Below the pieces are notes generated by a model. The model searched no databases, was not told the DNA's origin, and saw nothing but the letters and a program-made list of their open reading frames with translations. Shown here piece by piece: positions 16,442-24,600 of a stretch of DNA of 52,667 nt. This DNA comes from Chthoniobacterales bacterium (GTDB lineage Bacteria; Verrucomicrobiota; Verrucomicrobiia; Chthoniobacterales; UBA10450): assembly GCA_013694595.1 (NCBI GenBank), contig JACDCC010000191.1, positions 1 through 52,667 of the forward strand, given 5' to 3'. The position numbers and the translations under genes were made by a program. Each line of letters starts with the position of its first letter. Within the stretch, counting starts at the first letter, position 1.

Positions 16442-17686
16442 TTAATGAATCGGCGGCGGAATCGTGACCGTGGCCACGCCGGCCTCGTCGCGTGTGCGGA
16501 AGATCAGCGCAGTGCAGATGCAAAGCCACACCGCGGCAAGCGGCAAAGTGCCGGGAAGCCAAACGTGCCACTGCGAAATCACAGCGAGAGCGGTCAGGCA
16601 ATACGCAGCGCTGATCGCGATCCCGATAAGGATCAGATCCGAGCGGTCAATCCGCCGCGCCAATCCGATGGCGCCGGCGGCCAGCAGCAGCACAACGCAA
16701 TCGAACACCTTGCTCATCCGCCGCAGGTGAATGCCGCCTTGCAGGTTCGCCAGTGTGGCCGTGAAGATATCGGGCGGCGCCAGCGGGTTGGATGGAGTCC
16801 GGGCGAAGACGATTTGTTTCGCGAGGTCGAGCTGCTCGCTGGTGGTCTCTTTCGCCTGGCCGCGATGCTGTGTCGCGAGTAGCAGCTCATTCAAAGTCAT
16901 CCGTCGGGCACGTTGCCCAGCCTGCGGATGGATCGACATCGTGCCATCGCGTGCGATCGGAATGCGCCGCCCATCCGGGAGCTCAAGGTGCGAGCCCATC
17001 TCCACCTTTACCTCACCGGGAGTAATCCCGAGCCAAAGGAGCAGCGCCTGCAGTGGAAATGAGGGAATCACCTCCCCGCGGTAGAGGAACAACAGCGGCA
17101 CGCGAATATCGCTCGCGACTTCCTCAGGCAGATTGACATACCCGAGTGTGGACACGAGCCGTATGTCTTCGCTCGGGCGCCGGCTGATGCCGGAAAACTC
17201 CGGCAGATCGCCTCGCTTGCCTTTGACCTGCGTGAAACCGCGCACCTCCGCGCCGGGATCATCGGGATCGGGCGACGCGGTCAGCTCCGCTGCGACCATC
17301 AATTTCGGAACGCGCATCGCCTGGTCGAGAAAGACCTGCTCCTGATCTTTGTCGCGTTCCCGCCAGCGCAGAATGTTTTCAAGCGCGATCACCTCTGGCT
17401 TGAACTCCAGCGCCGCCTGCAGGAAAAGCGCGAACTCAAGCGGCGAAAACCCCGCGTCACTGCCCGTCGGACTGCCAACCGAGGGCTCATCGGCGGAGCG
17501 AGTATCCATCAGCGGGTCGCGACCGATCTCCACCACCGTCAGCGGGACTGGCGCACCGTGCGGCTGCGAGTGTTTCAGCAGCCAGCGCAGGAAGAGGTCA
17601 TCCCAGTCTTGAAAGCGCGGTTCCCGCAGCAGCAGCAGCCCTAGCAGCAACACCACGAGCGTGAGCCATGGTGTAGGTCGCTGCAT
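16442..17686 (-). CDS. CHASE2 domain-containing membrane protein
   Basis: 414 residues. An N-terminal hydrophobic segment (about 7-21) is followed by an extracytoplasmic region of about 300 residues with CHASE2-like features (VVEIGRDPL near 52, EVIALENILRWRERDKDQ near 110, then LGYVNLPEEV and FPLQALLLWLG). Two or three membrane helices lie at about 330-395, and the short C-terminus has no kinase or cyclase domain. CHASE2 is an extracellular sensory module normally attached to a signalling output; here the output is absent, so the protein may act through a partner. It precedes the metallo-hydrolase by 17 bp. Confidence 0.75.
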   Translation of the reverse strand: MQRPTPWLTLVVLLLGLLLLREPRFQDWDDLFLRWLLKHSQPHGAPVPLTVVEIGRDPLMDTRSADEPSVGSPTGSDAGFSPLEFALFLQAALEFKPEVIALENILRWRERDKDQEQVFLDQAMRVPKLMVAAELTASPDPDDPGAEVRGFTQVKGKRGDLPEFSGISRRPSEDIRLVSTLGYVNLPEEVASDIRVPLLFLYRGEVIPSFPLQALLLWLGITPGEVKVEMGSHLELPDGRRIPIARDGTMSIHPQAGQRARRMTLNELLLATQHRGQAKETTSEQLDLAKQIVFARTPSNPLAPPDIFTATLANLQGGIHLRRMSKVFDCVVLLLAAGAIGLARRIDRSDLILIGIAISAAYCLTALAVISQWHVWLPGTLPLAAVWLCICTALIFRTRDEAGVATVTIPPPIH

Positions 17687-17698
17687 CGGGGAATAGAA

Positions 17699-17726
17699 GA
17701 GTGACCGGTGAGGAGTGACAAGTGAA
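17699..17726. repeat. Short heptanucleotide tandem repeat
   Basis: Four consecutive 7-base units (GAGTGAC, CGGTGAG, GAGTGAC, AAGTGAA) share the form nnGTGAn, and a fifth partial unit GAGTTGG follows. They lie just upstream of the CHASE2 start codon, between that gene and nadA. Confidence 0.6.
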
Positions 17727-17805
17727 GAGTTGGCGCGCGTGCGGTCCTGCCCTGCCGAGGCACCTCATCGAAGCTCACGAGCAGTGGCGCGTCTCATCGC
17801 CACGA

Positions 17806-18774
17806 TCACCGGCTCAGCTCGAGCATTCGCAGAATCGGAGCCTCCGCGCGTTTCCGCAGGCCCTCGTCCAACGTGATCTCCGGCGCCATGTTCAACAGCG
17901 CCGCGTGCGCTTTCTCCAGCGTGTTCATCTTCATGAAGCGGCACTCCGCGCACGCACAGTGATCCGTCGGTCCCGGAATGAAATTCTTGCCGGGCACTTC
18001 CTTCCGCAGCCGGTGCAACATGCCAGCTTCCGTGACAATGATGATGTCGTGCGCCGGCGACTGCCGGCAGTAGCTCACCATTTTCTCGGTCGAGCAGACC
18101 TCGTCCGCGAGCAGCCGCACCGCGAATGGACACTCCGGATGCGCCACCACGGGCGCGTTTGGGAATTGCTCGTGAATCCGACCGATGCTTCGCGCCGTGA
18201 ACTCCACGTGCACGTAACAGTTCCCCTGCCATAGATCCATCTGCCGTCCCGTCCGCTCGATTACCCATGCACCCAGATTCTGGTCGGGCACGAAGAGGAT
18301 GTTCCGGTCGCGCGGCGCCGCGGCCACGATTTTCTCAGCGTTGCCGCTCGTGCAGATCACATCCGAGAGCGCCTTCACCCCCGCGCTGCAATTGATGTAG
18401 GCAATGACGTAGTAGTCCTTGTCGCGGTGCCGCTCGAGAAACGCGGCGAGCTTCTCCGGCGGGCACGATTCAGAAAGCGAGCAGCCCGCATCGAGATCCG
18501 GCAGCAGTACGCGCTTCGCAGGATTGATGATCTTCGCCGTCTCCGCCATGAAGTGAACGCCGCAGAAAAGAATCACTTCGGCGTCGGTCTCCGCCGCCTT
18601 GTAGCTCAAGCCTAACGAGTCGCCGACGTAGTCGGCGATGTCCTGGATCGCGGGCACCTGGTAGTTGTGCGCAAGGATGACGGCATTCCGTGCGCGCTTT
18701 AGCTCCCCGATCTCCTCCACGAGATCGAAAACGCCGCTCCGCCTCGGAGCGAAGTTTACACCCATGCTTACCAT
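17806..18774 (-). CDS. nadA: Quinolinate synthase
   Basis: 322-residue iron-sulfur enzyme that condenses iminoaspartate with dihydroxyacetone phosphate in NAD synthesis. Conserved segments include AVILAHNYQVPAIQDIADYV, GDSLGLSYKAAE, FCGVHFMAETAKI, LLPDLDAGCSLSESCP, INCSAGVKALSDVICTSGNA, VPDQNLG, HPECP and the C-terminal cluster CACAECRFMKMNTLEK. Cysteines in these segments include the expected cluster ligands. Two in-frame ATG codons (18774 and 18765) are possible starts. It is divergent from proC, with almost no space between the start regions. nadB and nadC are not in the window. Confidence 0.95.
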   Translation of the reverse strand: MVSMGVNFAPRRSGVFDLVEEIGELKRARNAVILAHNYQVPAIQDIADYVGDSLGLSYKAAETDAEVILFCGVHFMAETAKIINPAKRVLLPDLDAGCSLSESCPPEKLAAFLERHRDKDYYVIAYINCSAGVKALSDVICTSGNAEKIVAAAPRDRNILFVPDQNLGAWVIERTGRQMDLWQGNCYVHVEFTARSIGRIHEQFPNAPVVAHPECPFAVRLLADEVCSTEKMVSYCRQSPAHDIIIVTEAGMLHRLRKEVPGKNFIPGPTDHCACAECRFMKMNTLEKAHAALLNMAPEITLDEGLRKRAEAPILRMLELSR

Positions 18775-18790
18775 CGGCTAAGGTCGCTGC

Positions 18791-19618
18791 ATCAGTCCCG
18801 ATTTACAAACATCAGCCCCTTTATTCCGGCTCGGATTCCTCGGCGCGGGCAAGCTCGCCGGCTCGGTGATCCGTGGTTTGCTGTTAAGCAAGGTTTTCGG
18901 CCGCGACGAGATCATCGCCAGCCAGCCGGTGCCGGAGCTGGCCGAGGAGCTGCGGCGAGACACCGGCATCACTGTTGTCGCCGGCAATGCGGAGGTGGTG
19001 CGCGCGGGCGCGATCATCTTCATCGGTGTCAAACCTGGCGTGGTGCTGCCCGTGATCGAAGAAACCGCCGGTGACTTAAATGGGAAGCTCGTCGTCTCAC
19101 TCGCCGCGGGCATTCGGCTCGAAGCGATGGAGGCAAAGGCGAGCGCAAGGTTCATGCGGGTGATGACGAATACGCCTTCGGCGATCGGGCGCGGCGCTAC
19201 CGCTGTGGCGCCGGGTTCGCGGAGCACGCGTGAAGACGTGTCGCGCGTGCTGGAGATGTTCAATCGGATCGGCGCCGCGGTCGAAGCAGAAGAGCGGCAC
19301 ATTGATGCGGTAACGGCGCTCGCCGGCAGCGGGCCGGCGTTCGTCTACACCGTCATCGAAGCCCTCGCACGCGGTGCTGAAGCGGAGGGGATGCCACACG
19401 ATGTGGCGCTCACGCTGGCGACACAGACGGCGCTCGGCGCCGCGCAACTGGCGGCGGAGAGCGGCGCCTCGCCGGACGAATTGCGGAGAATGGTGATTAC
19501 CCCCGGCGGGACGACCGCGGCGGGATTGGCCGCCATGGAAAAGCTAAAGACGAGCGAAGGCCTCATGGCCGCGGTGCAAGCTGCCGCAGCACGAGGCCGC
19601 GAAATGGCAACCAGCTAG
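18791..19618 (+). CDS. proC: Pyrroline-5-carboxylate reductase (no canonical start codon)
   Basis: Enzyme of the last step of proline synthesis. The Rossmann dinucleotide loop LGFLGAGKLAG is encoded at about 18827-18859, VKPGV and MTNTPSAIGRG follow, and the dimerisation domain has AGSGPAFVYTVIEALA and the signature TPGGTTAAGL near the C-terminus. There is no ATG, GTG or TTG upstream of the Rossmann loop in this frame before a TAA at 18779. The first GTG (18866) would remove the nucleotide-binding loop. I place the start provisionally at ATC 18791; either a rare initiation codon is used or a small lesion has removed the start. Interestingly an ATG at 18764 is in the same frame but is cut off by the TAA at 18779. 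Family call is secure; start is not. Confidence 0.85.
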   Translation: MSPDLQTSAPLFRLGFLGAGKLAGSVIRGLLLSKVFGRDEIIASQPVPELAEELRRDTGITVVAGNAEVVRAGAIIFIGVKPGVVLPVIEETAGDLNGKLVVSLAAGIRLEAMEAKASARFMRVMTNTPSAIGRGATAVAPGSRSTREDVSRVLEMFNRIGAAVEAEERHIDAVTALAGSGPAFVYTVIEALARGAEAEGMPHDVALTLATQTALGAAQLAAESGASPDELRRMVITPGGTTAAGLAAMEKLKTSEGLMAAVQAAAARGREMATS

Positions 19619-20478
19619 CGCCCTCGCTCCATCCGGCTGAGGAAGCCGAGCAAGCGCTCTTCATACGCGGCTCCAGCGGCCCGGTGCAGATCGACGTGCC
19701 CCGCCCCTTCGACCAGCCACAGCTCTTTCGGCGGGGGGGCGCGGTGATAGAGGGCCACTGCATCTTCGGGGTCGTGTTGGGATCGACGTCGCCATTGATG
19801 ATGAGGACAGGGCAGCCAAGTGCCGCGAGATACTCGGTGGGCCGCAGCTGCTCCGCTGTCAGGCGGAGCCGCTTCTGCATCAGCCAAAAGCAGCGGATAA
19901 CTTAATGTCGTGCCTGCGCTGCCGAGGTACTTTCGCAGCCGGTTTTCGGTCGCTCGTCTCATGGTCGGGTAAACCGCCTCCAGCACCATGCCATCCAGCT
20001 GCAGCTCCGGTGCTGCGAACAACGCCGCCGCGCCGCCTAACGAGCTGCCGACAACCGCTATTTTTGTCTCCGGCGTCGCCTTCCGCAGGAACCCTACAGC
20101 TGCGACCACGTCGCGACTTTCTCGCCAGCCGAAGGTAATTCGATCGCCCGGCGTTTCTCCTGTCGCCTGTAAGTCGACCAGCAAAGTCGAATAGCCGACG
20201 CGCCGAAGGAACCGTGCACGCTCCACCATGCTGAGGCGATTGGCGCGAATCCCCGGCAGCAGGAGAATGCTGCCGCGGCTGCCTTCAATCGGACACCACC
20301 AGCCATGCACCTCTGCGCCGGAGTCACTCCGGAACCTGATTTCTTCTGCCTGTAGATCGGCCGGGGCGGTACCAATTCGCACCGGAACCGGCCGGGAGAG
20401 CAACCAACCGGCGAACATCATCGCCGAACCGGCAAGGAGAATCAGCAGCAGAACCGCGATGAGCAGTCGTTTTCCCAC
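19615..20478 (-). CDS. Alpha/beta hydrolase with two compensating frameshifts
   Basis: About 287 residues from a GTG at 20478, starting with a membrane anchor (KRLLIAVLLLILLAG). The oxyanion region is LLLPGIRANR, the nucleophile elbow is VGSSLGG, and the catalytic His is in VEGAGHVDLH. Between them, the stretch encoded by about 19885-19768 reads as nonsense in the main frame (HRVSRGTWLPCPHHQW), while another frame encodes the expected sequence with the catalytic acid (LGCPVLIINGDVDPNTTP). The pattern fits one extra base in the A-run at 19886-19889 and one missing base in the G-run at 19768-19771. If real, the product lacks its catalytic Asp. Residual sequencing error is equally possible. The 3' end overlaps the end of proC by 4 bp. 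Confidence 0.8.
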   Translation of the reverse strand: MGKRLLIAVLLLILLAGSAMMFAGWLLSRPVPVRIGTAPADLQAEEIRFRSDSGAEVHGWWCPIEGSRGSILLLPGIRANRLSMVERARFLRRVGYSTLLVDLQATGETPGDRITFGWRESRDVVAAVGFLRKATPETKIAVVGSSLGGAAALFAAPELQLDGMVLEAVYPTMRRATENRLRKYLGSAGTTLSYPLLLADAEAAPPDSGAAAAHRVSRGTWLPCPHHQWRRRSQHDPEDAVALYHRAPPPKELWLVEGAGHVDLHRAAGAAYEERLLGFLSRMERGR

Positions 20479-20500
20479 CCGGACGCCCGCCCGATGGCAG

Positions 20501-21427
20501 TCACGCCGCAGAAGCGAGCGCGCGCCGCATCGTCTCCACCGGCGCATCACGCTCGAACCACGTTTCAAACGAAAGCGCGCCCTGGTGCAGCAGCATTGAG
20601 AGGCCGTTCGCGGTGCGCGCTCCGGCTTCCAGCGCGGCGGTGAGCAGCGGCGTGCGCGCGTGCGCGTAGATCGTGTCGTAGACCATCAGGTGCGGTGCGA
20701 GGAGAGCCGCGGCAAGCGGCGACGGATCCGAGCGTTTCATCCCGAGCGCCGTCGCATTCACCACCAGGTCAGAGTTCGCGATCTGAAAGCGCAACGCATG
20801 CTCCTCCCACGGCACCGCCTCAAGCCGCGAGACCGGACCCGAAACGCGTGTGTCGCTGAAGGAAGGCCTCAGCTCAGCTGCCAGCTGCTGCGCCTTCTCG
20901 AACGTACGATTCACGAGCACGAGCCGCTCGCAGCCTTCGGCGGCGCATTGGACCGCAATCGCCCGTCCGGCGCCACCGCCGGCCCCGAGCAGAAGCACGC
21001 GCAGATCACGCAGATCGACGGAGAACTCGCTCCGGATTGCGCGCGAGAATCCGGCGCCGTCCGTGTTGAATCCGATCAACTTCTCGCCATCAACGCGCAC
21101 GGTATTGATCGCGCCGACCCGCTGGGCTGAGCCATCCAGTTCATCCACCAATGCCGCCCCGGCGAGCTTATGCGGGATGGTGAGATTCACCCCCATGAAA
21201 TTCCGCTCCGGCAGCAGCCGCAAGGCAGATTCAAGTTCATCGGCGTTTATCTGAAAACGGGCGTAGTTCATCGGGAGACCGCATTTCTCCAGCGCCGCAT
21301 TCTGCATCTGCGGAGATAACGAATGCGCGACCGGATCGCCAAACACGCCGAGCCGGATCGGGTTTGCCTCCGCCGCGCCGGCGGGTTTCCCACTGTCGAG
21401 ATCGGCCAGCGTGTAGGTATCCTTCAC
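20501..21427 (-). CDS. aroE: Shikimate dehydrogenase
   Basis: 308 residues from a GTG at 21427; catalyses NADPH-dependent reduction of 3-dehydroshikimate in aromatic amino acid synthesis. The N-terminal domain has the substrate motif GDPVAHSLSPQMQN, then GVNLTIPHK with the catalytic Lys, and NTD in GFNTDGAGF. The NADP-binding Rossmann loop is LLGAGGGAGRA with NRT following. The C-terminal LLHQGALSFE is standard. The frame extends further upstream but that part overlaps the divergent glnS gene and is Arg/His-rich and unconserved. The alpha/beta hydrolase gene follows on the same strand. aroB is elsewhere in the window (36648). Confidence 0.94.
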   Translation of the reverse strand: MKDTYTLADLDSGKPAGAAEANPIRLGVFGDPVAHSLSPQMQNAALEKCGLPMNYARFQINADELESALRLLPERNFMGVNLTIPHKLAGAALVDELDGSAQRVGAINTVRVDGEKLIGFNTDGAGFSRAIRSEFSVDLRDLRVLLLGAGGGAGRAIAVQCAAEGCERLVLVNRTFEKAQQLAAELRPSFSDTRVSGPVSRLEAVPWEEHALRFQIANSDLVVNATALGMKRSDPSPLAAALLAPHLMVYDTIYAHARTPLLTAALEAGARTANGLSMLLHQGALSFETWFERDAPVETMRRALASAA

Positions 21428-21493
21428 ACCACGAATGTACCGGTGGTGGTCGAGTTGTCGCTGTTTCCATTCGTCTGCTAGGTTCCGCCGACG

Positions 21494-23266
21494 ATGAGCA
21501 CCACGACTGAAGCGCCTGCAGCTGCGCCCTCTGATTTCATCCGCGAGATCGTGGCGGAGGACCTCCAGAGCGGCAAGCACACCAGCGTCCACACGCGATT
21601 TCCGCCGGAGCCGAACGGCTATCTCCACATCGGCCATGCCAAGGCGATCTGCCTCGGATTTAGCATCGCGCGCGAGTTTGGCGGCATCTGCAACATCCGC
21701 ATGGACGACACCAATCCAGCCAAGGAGGAAGCGGAATACGTCGAGTCGATCGTCGCCGACGTGAAGTGGCTCGTGAATGGCTGGGCCGACGACAAGATCG
21801 GGCTCAAGCCGGCGGGCAAGACGCCGGAGCAGCACGGCAACGATTTTCTGCAGGAACCGGTGACGAATGGCGCCGCCGTGGATCGGGTCGAGCCATTCTT
21901 CGCGTCCGATTACTTCGGCGCGTTCTACGAGTGCGCCGTCAGGCTCGTAAGAGCGGGCAAGGCTTACGTCGACGATATGAACCCGGAGCAGACGGACGAG
22001 TTCAGACGGCTCGGCAAGGACAGTCCATTCCGTGACCGCTCGGTGGAGGAGAACCTCGACCTACTCGCGCGGATGAAAGCCGGCGAATTTCCGCACGGCT
22101 CACGGACACTGCGCGCGAAGATAGACATGCAGGCGCCAAACATGTGGATGCGCGATCCCGTGCTATATCGGATCAAGCACGGCGAGCATCACCACACCGG
22201 CAGCGCGTGGTCCATCTATCCGATGTACGACTTCGCGCATTGCATCAGCGATTACATCGAAGGGATCACACACTCGCTCTGCACGCTCGAGTTCGAGGTG
22301 CATCGTCCGCTCTACGATTGGGTTCTCGAGTCGCTCGATTTCCCGCGTACGCTCCCGCGCCAGATCGAGTTCGCACGCCTGAACATCGACTACACCGTGA
22401 TGAGCAAGCGGAAGCTGCTCCAGCTGGTGAACGATGGATTAGTGAGTGGCTGGGACGACCCGCGTATGCCGACCATCTCGGCGATGAGGCGACGCGGCTT
22501 CACCGCGAGCGCGATCCGGAACTTCGTGCTGCAGCTCGGTGTAACAAAGTATCCGAGTCTTAGCGAGTTCACCCTTCTCGAGCACGCCGTGCGCGATGAG
22601 TTCAACCGACATGCGCAGCGTCGCTTCGCAGTGCTTCGGCCGATCAAGGTCGTGATTACAAACTACCCGGAAGATCAGGTCGAAGAGCTGAACGCGATCA
22701 ATAATCCGGAAGATCCAGACGGCGGCTCGCGGAAGCTTCCCTTTAGCCGCGAGCTTTACATCGAGAGCGCCGACTTCATGGAAACCCCGCCGCCGAAATA
22801 CTTCCGCCTGCGGCCAGGCGGTGAGGTGCGGTTGAAGTACGCATACATCATCAAGTGCGAAGAAGTCGTGAAGGATGATGCCGGCAACGTCGTCGAGCTC
22901 CGCTGCACGGCCGATCTCGACAGCAAAACAGGCGGCGCGACTTCAAATCGAAAGGTCAAAGGCACTGTACATTGGGTGAGTGCAGGGCACGCGGTCAATG
23001 CGGAGGTGCGGCTTTACGATCGCTTGTTTAGCGTGCCCGAGCCGGACGCCGACGGCGACTTCAAGGCGCACCTGAATCCGGCATCCCTCGAGATCGTGCA
23101 GGCGAAATGCGAGCGGTCGTTAGCGGACGCGAACTCTAACGAGCGTTACCAGTTCGAGCGCCTGGCCTACTTCGCACTTGATCCGGATTCCAATCCGGAC
23201 GCGCTCGTCTTCAATCGCACGATTACGCTCAAAGACACGTGGGCGAAAGAAGCTAAGAGATCGTAA
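21494..23266 (+). CDS. glnS: Glutaminyl-tRNA synthetase
   Basis: 590-residue class I synthetase charging tRNA(Gln). The HIGH motif is at 45-48 within FPPEPNGYLHIGHAK, and the KMSKS-equivalent is VMSKR around 300. The glutaminyl-specific segments (MDDTNPAKEE, MYDFAHCISDYIEGITHSLCTLEF) and the C-terminal beta-barrel anticodon domains (PFSRELYIESADF, GTVHWV) are present. The first ~15 residues are an Ala/Thr-rich extension. Having a true GlnRS means Gln-tRNA need not come from the GatCAB transamidation route. The 3' end overlaps the oppositely oriented gltX by 14 bp. Confidence 0.97.
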   Translation: MSTTTEAPAAAPSDFIREIVAEDLQSGKHTSVHTRFPPEPNGYLHIGHAKAICLGFSIAREFGGICNIRMDDTNPAKEEAEYVESIVADVKWLVNGWADDKIGLKPAGKTPEQHGNDFLQEPVTNGAAVDRVEPFFASDYFGAFYECAVRLVRAGKAYVDDMNPEQTDEFRRLGKDSPFRDRSVEENLDLLARMKAGEFPHGSRTLRAKIDMQAPNMWMRDPVLYRIKHGEHHHTGSAWSIYPMYDFAHCISDYIEGITHSLCTLEFEVHRPLYDWVLESLDFPRTLPRQIEFARLNIDYTVMSKRKLLQLVNDGLVSGWDDPRMPTISAMRRRGFTASAIRNFVLQLGVTKYPSLSEFTLLEHAVRDEFNRHAQRRFAVLRPIKVVITNYPEDQVEELNAINNPEDPDGGSRKLPFSRELYIESADFMETPPPKYFRLRPGGEVRLKYAYIIKCEEVVKDDAGNVVELRCTADLDSKTGGATSNRKVKGTVHWVSAGHAVNAEVRLYDRLFSVPEPDADGDFKAHLNPASLEIVQAKCERSLADANSNERYQFERLAYFALDPDSNPDALVFNRTITLKDTWAKEAKRS

Positions 23267-24581
23267 CTAGCGCGCGATCGATCCGCGCAAGCACCTTCTC
23301 TTTGTCGAGAACTTCGAGCAGGTGATAGAGGCTCGGCCCGGCATTGCTGCCTGTGACTGCGAGCCGCGTCGGATGCACAAGCGGGCCCGCTTTGATGCCG
23401 AGCTGTGTGGCCGTGGCTTTCAGCGTGGTCTCGAGTGTTGTCGCGTCGAACGAGCTGAGCGCCGCGAACGCTTCGCGCAACGCGACGAGCCGCGGCTTGT
23501 TCTCCGAAGTGAAGTGTTTCGCGACGCCTTCCTCAGCGTACGGGAAATCGTCACGGAAATAGAATCCGCAGTATGACGGCAGCTCTGCGAAAATGCGGAA
23601 CTTACCGACGCACGTGTCCAGCGCGGCGTGCACGTACTCGTCGGAGAATTGCGCGAGATCGATCCCGCCTCGCACCAGGGCTTTGCGCGCGAGTTCGTAA
23701 AAGCGTTCGCCGGTCACTTCGCGTGCGTACTCGCCGTTCAGCCAGGTGCACTTCTCCAAGTCGAACGAAGCCGCTTTGCGGTTGATCTTCTCGAGCTCGA
23801 ACAAGCTGATCATCTCCTCGAGCGGGAGCTTTTCGCGGTTGTCCTTTGGCGACCAGCCGAGCAGCGCGATGTAGTTGCACACTGCTTCCGGCAAAAAGCC
23901 ATCGTCGACGTAAGTGTTGAGGCTCGCGCCGACGTCGCGCTTGCTCATCTTCGAGCCGTCCTTGTTGAGGATGAGCGGGATATGCGCGAAGCGCGGCGGC
24001 TCGGCTCCGAGCGCGCGGTAGAGCTCGATGTGCTTCGGTGTGTTCGAGAGATGGTCCTCGCCACGGATGACGTGGCTGATCTTCATCTCGATGTCATCGA
24101 CGACGTTCACGAAATGAAAAATCCACGAGCCATCCGGCCGCCGAACCGTCATGTCGGGATGCGTCTCCGGATTTGTGAGATCGAAATCGATGCTGCCGCA
24201 GACGATGTCATCTACTCGCACATGCTCGCGCGGTGAACGGAAGCGGATCGCGCCGCCGTCTTCGTAGACTTTGCCGGCGTCCTGCAGTCGTTGCAGATGC
24301 CGCGCGTAGATCTCGTCGCGCTGGCTTTGGAAATACGGCCCGAAGTCGCCGCCAACGTGCGGACCTTCGTTCCAGTCGAGCCCCAGCCAGCGCAAACCAT
24401 CGTAGATCGCCGCCGCAGCTTCCTCCGTGTTGCGCGATTTGTCGGTGTCTTCCACGCGCAGGATGAACGTGCCGCCGTGATGCCGCGCGCAAAGCCAGTT
24501 GAACAAGGCGGTCCGTGCACCGCCAATGTGAAGATAGCCGGTCGGCGAAGGCGCAAAGCGGACGCGGATGTTCGAGGTCAT
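23253..24581 (-). CDS. gltX: Glutamyl-tRNA synthetase
   Basis: 442-residue class I synthetase; the HIGH motif appears as HIGG (18-21) in FAPSPTGYLHIGGARTAL, and KMSKR is at about 212-216 (DGSKMSKRD). Other GluRS features are ILRVEDTD, HVIRGEDHLSNTPKH and LLGWSP. The length is somewhat short for the family (usually about 470-490), with the C-terminal anticodon domain ending LYHLLEVLDKEKVLARIDRAL. It converges tail-to-tail on glnS with a 14-bp overlap and lies just upstream of tilS on the other side (19 bp gap to the tilS stop). Confidence 0.97.
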   Translation of the reverse strand: MTSNIRVRFAPSPTGYLHIGGARTALFNWLCARHHGGTFILRVEDTDKSRNTEEAAAAIYDGLRWLGLDWNEGPHVGGDFGPYFQSQRDEIYARHLQRLQDAGKVYEDGGAIRFRSPREHVRVDDIVCGSIDFDLTNPETHPDMTVRRPDGSWIFHFVNVVDDIEMKISHVIRGEDHLSNTPKHIELYRALGAEPPRFAHIPLILNKDGSKMSKRDVGASLNTYVDDGFLPEAVCNYIALLGWSPKDNREKLPLEEMISLFELEKINRKAASFDLEKCTWLNGEYAREVTGERFYELARKALVRGGIDLAQFSDEYVHAALDTCVGKFRIFAELPSYCGFYFRDDFPYAEEGVAKHFTSENKPRLVALREAFAALSSFDATTLETTLKATATQLGIKAGPLVHPTRLAVTGSNAGPSLYHLLEVLDKEKVLARIDRALVTIS

Positions 24582-24600
24582 GCGGAGCCGAACTTACGCG

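Noticed and set aside
15216-16445. 409-codon forward frame opposite the metallo-hydrolase gene
   Set aside because: Shadow of a confirmed gene with zinc motifs on the other strand.
20501-21835. Extended aroE start 136 codons upstream
   Set aside because: The extra part overlaps divergent glnS and has no shikimate dehydrogenase similarity; a GTG at 21427 gives the normal N-terminus.
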